Below are positions 5,980 to 7,776 of a stretch of 7,776 nucleotides of DNA, piece by piece (positions within the stretch are counted from its first letter, which is position 1; each line of letters begins with the position of its first letter). Location of the stretch: positions 1-7,776 of the forward strand of contig JAAXVX010000061.1 in NCBI GenBank assembly GCA_013335275.1. The letters run 5' to 3'. The notes beneath the pieces were generated by a model, which worked only from the letters and a program-made list of their open reading frames with translations, had not been told where the DNA came from and did no database searches. Both the position numbers and the translations under genes were made by a program. Origin of the DNA: Bacteroidales bacterium. Its GTDB lineage: Bacteria > Bacteroidota > Bacteroidia > Bacteroidales > UBA932.

Positions 5980-6444
5980 ATGAAAAGAATTGTAGGTATT
6001 GATTACGGCAGAAAGCGCGTAGGCGTTGCAGTGAGTGACCCGCTGGGCATTTTTGCATCGCCGCTGGAAACTGTTCCTGCCGGTAATATTCTGCAATTCA
6101 TCAAAAATTATACCCAAAAAGAGACTATAACAAGATTTGTTGTGGGATACCCTATGAATCTTAATAACCAGCCATCGGAAGCAGCTAAAGATGTTGATCA
6201 GTTTTTGAACATGCTTCGCAAACAATTTCCGGAGATACCCGTTAATCTAATGGATGAGCGGTTCACTTCAAAGATGGCGATGAGAACACTCATAGACGGC
6301 GGGATGAAAAAAATGGACAGGAGGGAGAAGGGGAATATTGACAAAGTGAGTGCTGCAATCATCCTTCAGTCTTATCTGGATGCCGGGGAGGCTGCAATTG
6401 CTGCCGATGTCCGTGCAGAAGAGATGAAAGAAAAGAATTTGTAA
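5980..6444 (+). CDS. ruvX: RuvX/YqgF family putative Holliday junction resolvase (16S rRNA 5'-end processing)
   Basis: This 154-residue RNase H-fold protein of the YqgF family starts MKRIVGIDYGRKRVGVAVSD, with catalytic Asp8. It has VVGYPMNLN (54-62), MDERFTS with Glu93, and IDKVSAAIILQSYLD with Asp121, giving the intact acidic triad expected of an active nuclease. Members were predicted to resolve Holliday junctions, while E. coli YqgF processes the 5' end of pre-16S rRNA. The C-terminus (AGEAAIAADVRAEEMKEKNL) extends beyond the approximately 138-residue E. coli protein as a charged tail. The start is well supported because GIDYG begins at residue 6, as in relatives. It diverges from the superoxide reductase gene and lies 66 bases before def. 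Confidence 0.94.
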   Translation: MKRIVGIDYGRKRVGVAVSDPLGIFASPLETVPAGNILQFIKNYTQKETITRFVVGYPMNLNNQPSEAAKDVDQFLNMLRKQFPEIPVNLMDERFTSKMAMRTLIDGGMKKMDRREKGNIDKVSAAIILQSYLDAGEAAIAADVRAEEMKEKNL

Positions 6445-6482
6445 ATTATAATATAGTATTGATATTTAACATTATGCCACAA

Positions 6483-6505
6483 ATGCCTTAGGCATAAATT
6501 TTTTT
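6483..6505 (+). terminator. Possible weak terminator between ruvX and def
   Basis: ATGCC (6483-6487) and GGCAT (6491-6495) form a five-pair stem with a three-base loop, followed by AAA and seven T residues (6499-6505). The stem is short, so termination would be partial at best. The T run directly adjoins the def start region, so the same bases may belong to a promoter. Confidence 0.3.
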
Positions 6506-6506
6506 G
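6499..6506 (+). promoter_or_regulatory. Degenerate -7-like element abutting the def start codon
   Basis: TTTTTTTG occupies the same place relative to the def ATG (6511) as TAACTTTG does before ruvX. The following bases CGACATG are identical in both genes. The TA of the TAnnTTTG consensus is missing, so this is a weak call made mainly from the shared TTTGCGACATG. A near match, TAGTATTG, lies further upstream at 6454-6461. Confidence 0.3.
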
Positions 6507-6510
6507 CGAC

Positions 6511-7086
6511 ATGGTACTACCGATATATGTATATGGAGCCGAGGTGCTTAGAGAAAAGTCAAAGGAGGTGGATATCACCATACCCGGCATTGGAGATGAA
6601 TTGAAAACCTTGATTTCCGACATGTGGGAAACAATGGAAAAAGCAGATGGAGTAGGATTTGCTGCTCCTCAGGTGGGGAAATCGATAAGGGTTCTTATTG
6701 TCGATGGGACACTTCTTTCCGACGACATGCCCGAACTTAAGGATTTTAAGAGGGCGATGATTAACCCTGTAATTATTAAAGAGAGTAAAGAAACAATAGA
6801 ATACAGCGAGGGTTGTCTGAGTATTCCGGATATTCATGCCGGAGTAGTAAGGCCCAGGGTTATCACGGTTTCCTATTACGACGAAAATCTTGTAAAAAAG
6901 GAGGAACAACTGGATAATTTCGCATGCAGGATGGTTCAGCACGAAATGGACCATCTGGAAGGAATTCTCTTTACCGATCTGGTAGCCCCAATCAGGAAAA
7001 AGATGCTGCAATCCAGATTAAACAATATTATGGCCGGAAAGGCAAAACCACATTACAGAATAGTTCAGGCAAACCGCAAAAAGTAG
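6511..7086 (+). CDS. def: Peptide deformylase
   Basis: Peptide deformylase removes the formyl group from the N-terminal methionine of new proteins. The 191-residue product carries all three family motifs: GVGFAAPQ (47-54), EGCLSIP (100-106, metal ligand Cys102) and QHEMDH (143-148, ligands His144 and His148, catalytic Glu145). The N-terminus MVLPIYVYGAEVLR is typical of Bacteroidota homologues, which supports the ATG at 6511. The enzyme normally uses Fe2+ in vivo. The C-terminal tail after LFTDLVAP is basic and helical (IRKKMLQSRLNNIMAGKAKPHYR). It lies 66 bases after ruvX and 10 bases before the phosphohexomutase gene on the same strand. The product appears complete and active. Confidence 0.97.
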   Translation: MVLPIYVYGAEVLREKSKEVDITIPGIGDELKTLISDMWETMEKADGVGFAAPQVGKSIRVLIVDGTLLSDDMPELKDFKRAMINPVIIKESKETIEYSEGCLSIPDIHAGVVRPRVITVSYYDENLVKKEEQLDNFACRMVQHEMDHLEGILFTDLVAPIRKKMLQSRLNNIMAGKAKPHYRIVQANRKK

Positions 7087-7096
7087 TTTCATATTT

Positions 7097-7776
7097 ATGG
7101 GAGCATTTCACGCATACGATATAAGAGGAATTTATAATAAGGATTTTAACAAAGAGACAGTATACAAAATCGGGTTTTTTCTTCCGGAACTGCTAAAGAC
7201 AAAAAAGGTTCTGGTAGGCAGGGATGCAAGAGAGTCTTCTCCCGAAATTCACCGCGCTCTTCTTGACGGCATTACCGATGCAGGTGCAGATGTATACGAT
7301 CTTGGTCTCGCAACTACTCCCATGGTCTATTTTGCGACTGCCAGATATGGCTATACGGCTTCTGCGCAAATTACTGCTTCGCACAACCCCAGAGAGTACA
7401 ACGGAATAAAAGTATCAAGGGAAAATGCCCTTCCGGTTGGCCTGGATTCCGGGCTTGGAACAATAAAGGAATGGATAGAAACACGCACCACTGTTCCCTC
7501 TGCCAAAAAGGGGTCGGTTTACTCACTTGATGTAAAAGAGGAGTATCTCAGTTTTCTTATGAAATACAAAGGGGACTACACCTCTCTCAATATAGGCATG
7601 GACATTTCAAACGGAATGGCTGCTCTGTTCATAAAAGAGATTATGGGCAGTGGAGGAGAGAATCTCCACTATATTTTTGACGAGTTGGACGGAACTTTCC
7701 CAAATCACGAAGCAAACCCTCTTGCGCCTGAAAATATCGTGGACCTGCAAAAGCTTGTGAAGGAGAAGAAATGCGA
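7097..7776 (+). CDS. Phosphomannomutase/phosphoglucomutase family enzyme, 3' end cut by the window edge
   Basis: An open frame runs from ATG 7097 to the right edge, giving 226 codons, roughly the first half of an alpha-D-phosphohexomutase. It starts MGAFHAYDIRGIY, has VGRDARESSP (40-49), and carries the active-site loop TASHNPREYNGIK with phosphoserine Ser95. DISNGMA lies at 169-175, and DGTFPNHEANPLAPENI at 198-213 is typical of the phosphomannomutase/phosphoglucomutase branch. The metal-binding DGDxDR loop and the sugar-specificity and phosphate-binding loops would lie beyond the edge. These enzymes interconvert sugar 1- and 6-phosphates for glycan, LPS and nucleotide-sugar synthesis. Substrate preference (mannose, glucose or glucosamine) cannot be decided from this half, so no symbol is given. 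It starts 10 bases after def, so co-transcription is likely. Confidence 0.93.
   Translation, partial: MGAFHAYDIRGIYNKDFNKETVYKIGFFLPELLKTKKVLVGRDARESSPEIHRALLDGITDAGADVYDLGLATTPMVYFATARYGYTASAQITASHNPREYNGIKVSRENALPVGLDSGLGTIKEWIETRTTVPSAKKGSVYSLDVKEEYLSFLMKYKGDYTSLNIGMDISNGMAALFIKEIMGSGGENLHYIFDELDGTFPNHEANPLAPENIVDLQKLVKEKKC

Noticed and set aside
6559..7011. Minus-strand open frame of 150 codons opposite def
   Set aside because: It is antisense to a conserved enzyme, has no recognisable domain and no supporting promoter.
1..7776. Search for a novel defence, mobile or biosynthetic system
   Set aside because: All genes belong to known core or widely conserved families. I saw no direct-repeat array, transposase, integrase, attachment site, retron-like RNA or toxin-antitoxin pair.

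Overview
This window looks like a core chromosomal segment of a member of the Bacteroidota, probably an anaerobic Bacteroidales-type organism. The evidence is a Bacteroidota housekeeping promoter (TTTG-N19-TACCTTTG) before a tRNA, A-rich leaders without clear Shine-Dalgarno sequences, Bacteroidota-style RadC, RuvX and peptide deformylase sequences, a DUF4837-type lipoprotein, and a class II superoxide reductase, which is typical of anaerobes. Genus or species cannot be fixed from this sequence.

Left part, minus strand (1-1161). In transcription order there is a promoter, a short leader that can fold into a hairpin, tRNA-Glu(UUC), rpsT (ribosomal protein S20), a strong intrinsic terminator, and radC, which runs off the left edge a few residues short of its end.

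Centre, minus strand (1168-5955). Five genes lie head to tail with gaps of 27 bases or less: a class II superoxide reductase, a membrane-anchored M23 peptidase, dxr (MEP isoprenoid pathway), rseP (site-2 intramembrane protease) and a DUF4837 lipoprotein. The dxr stop and rseP start share one base. Apart from the reductase the theme is envelope: isoprenoid precursors, peptidoglycan cleavage, membrane proteolysis and a lipoprotein.

Right part, plus strand (5968-7776). ruvX, def and the first 226 codons of a phosphohexomutase run divergently from the superoxide reductase gene. The 48-base divergent gap holds two facing -7 promoter boxes. ruvX and def carry the identical 11-mer TTTGCGACATG over their start codons, which suggests extremely short or absent 5' leaders.

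I found no mobile element, CRISPR array, phage gene, defence locus or clearly new multi-gene system. The observations most worth checking are the serine-to-glycine change in the RadC JAMM motif, the Asp-Lys-His form of the superoxide reductase loop, the promoter-to-start-codon fusion at ruvX and def, the hairpin that fills the tRNA leader, and the uncharacterised DUF4837 lipoprotein beside rseP. No stretch longer than 300 bases lacks a gene.
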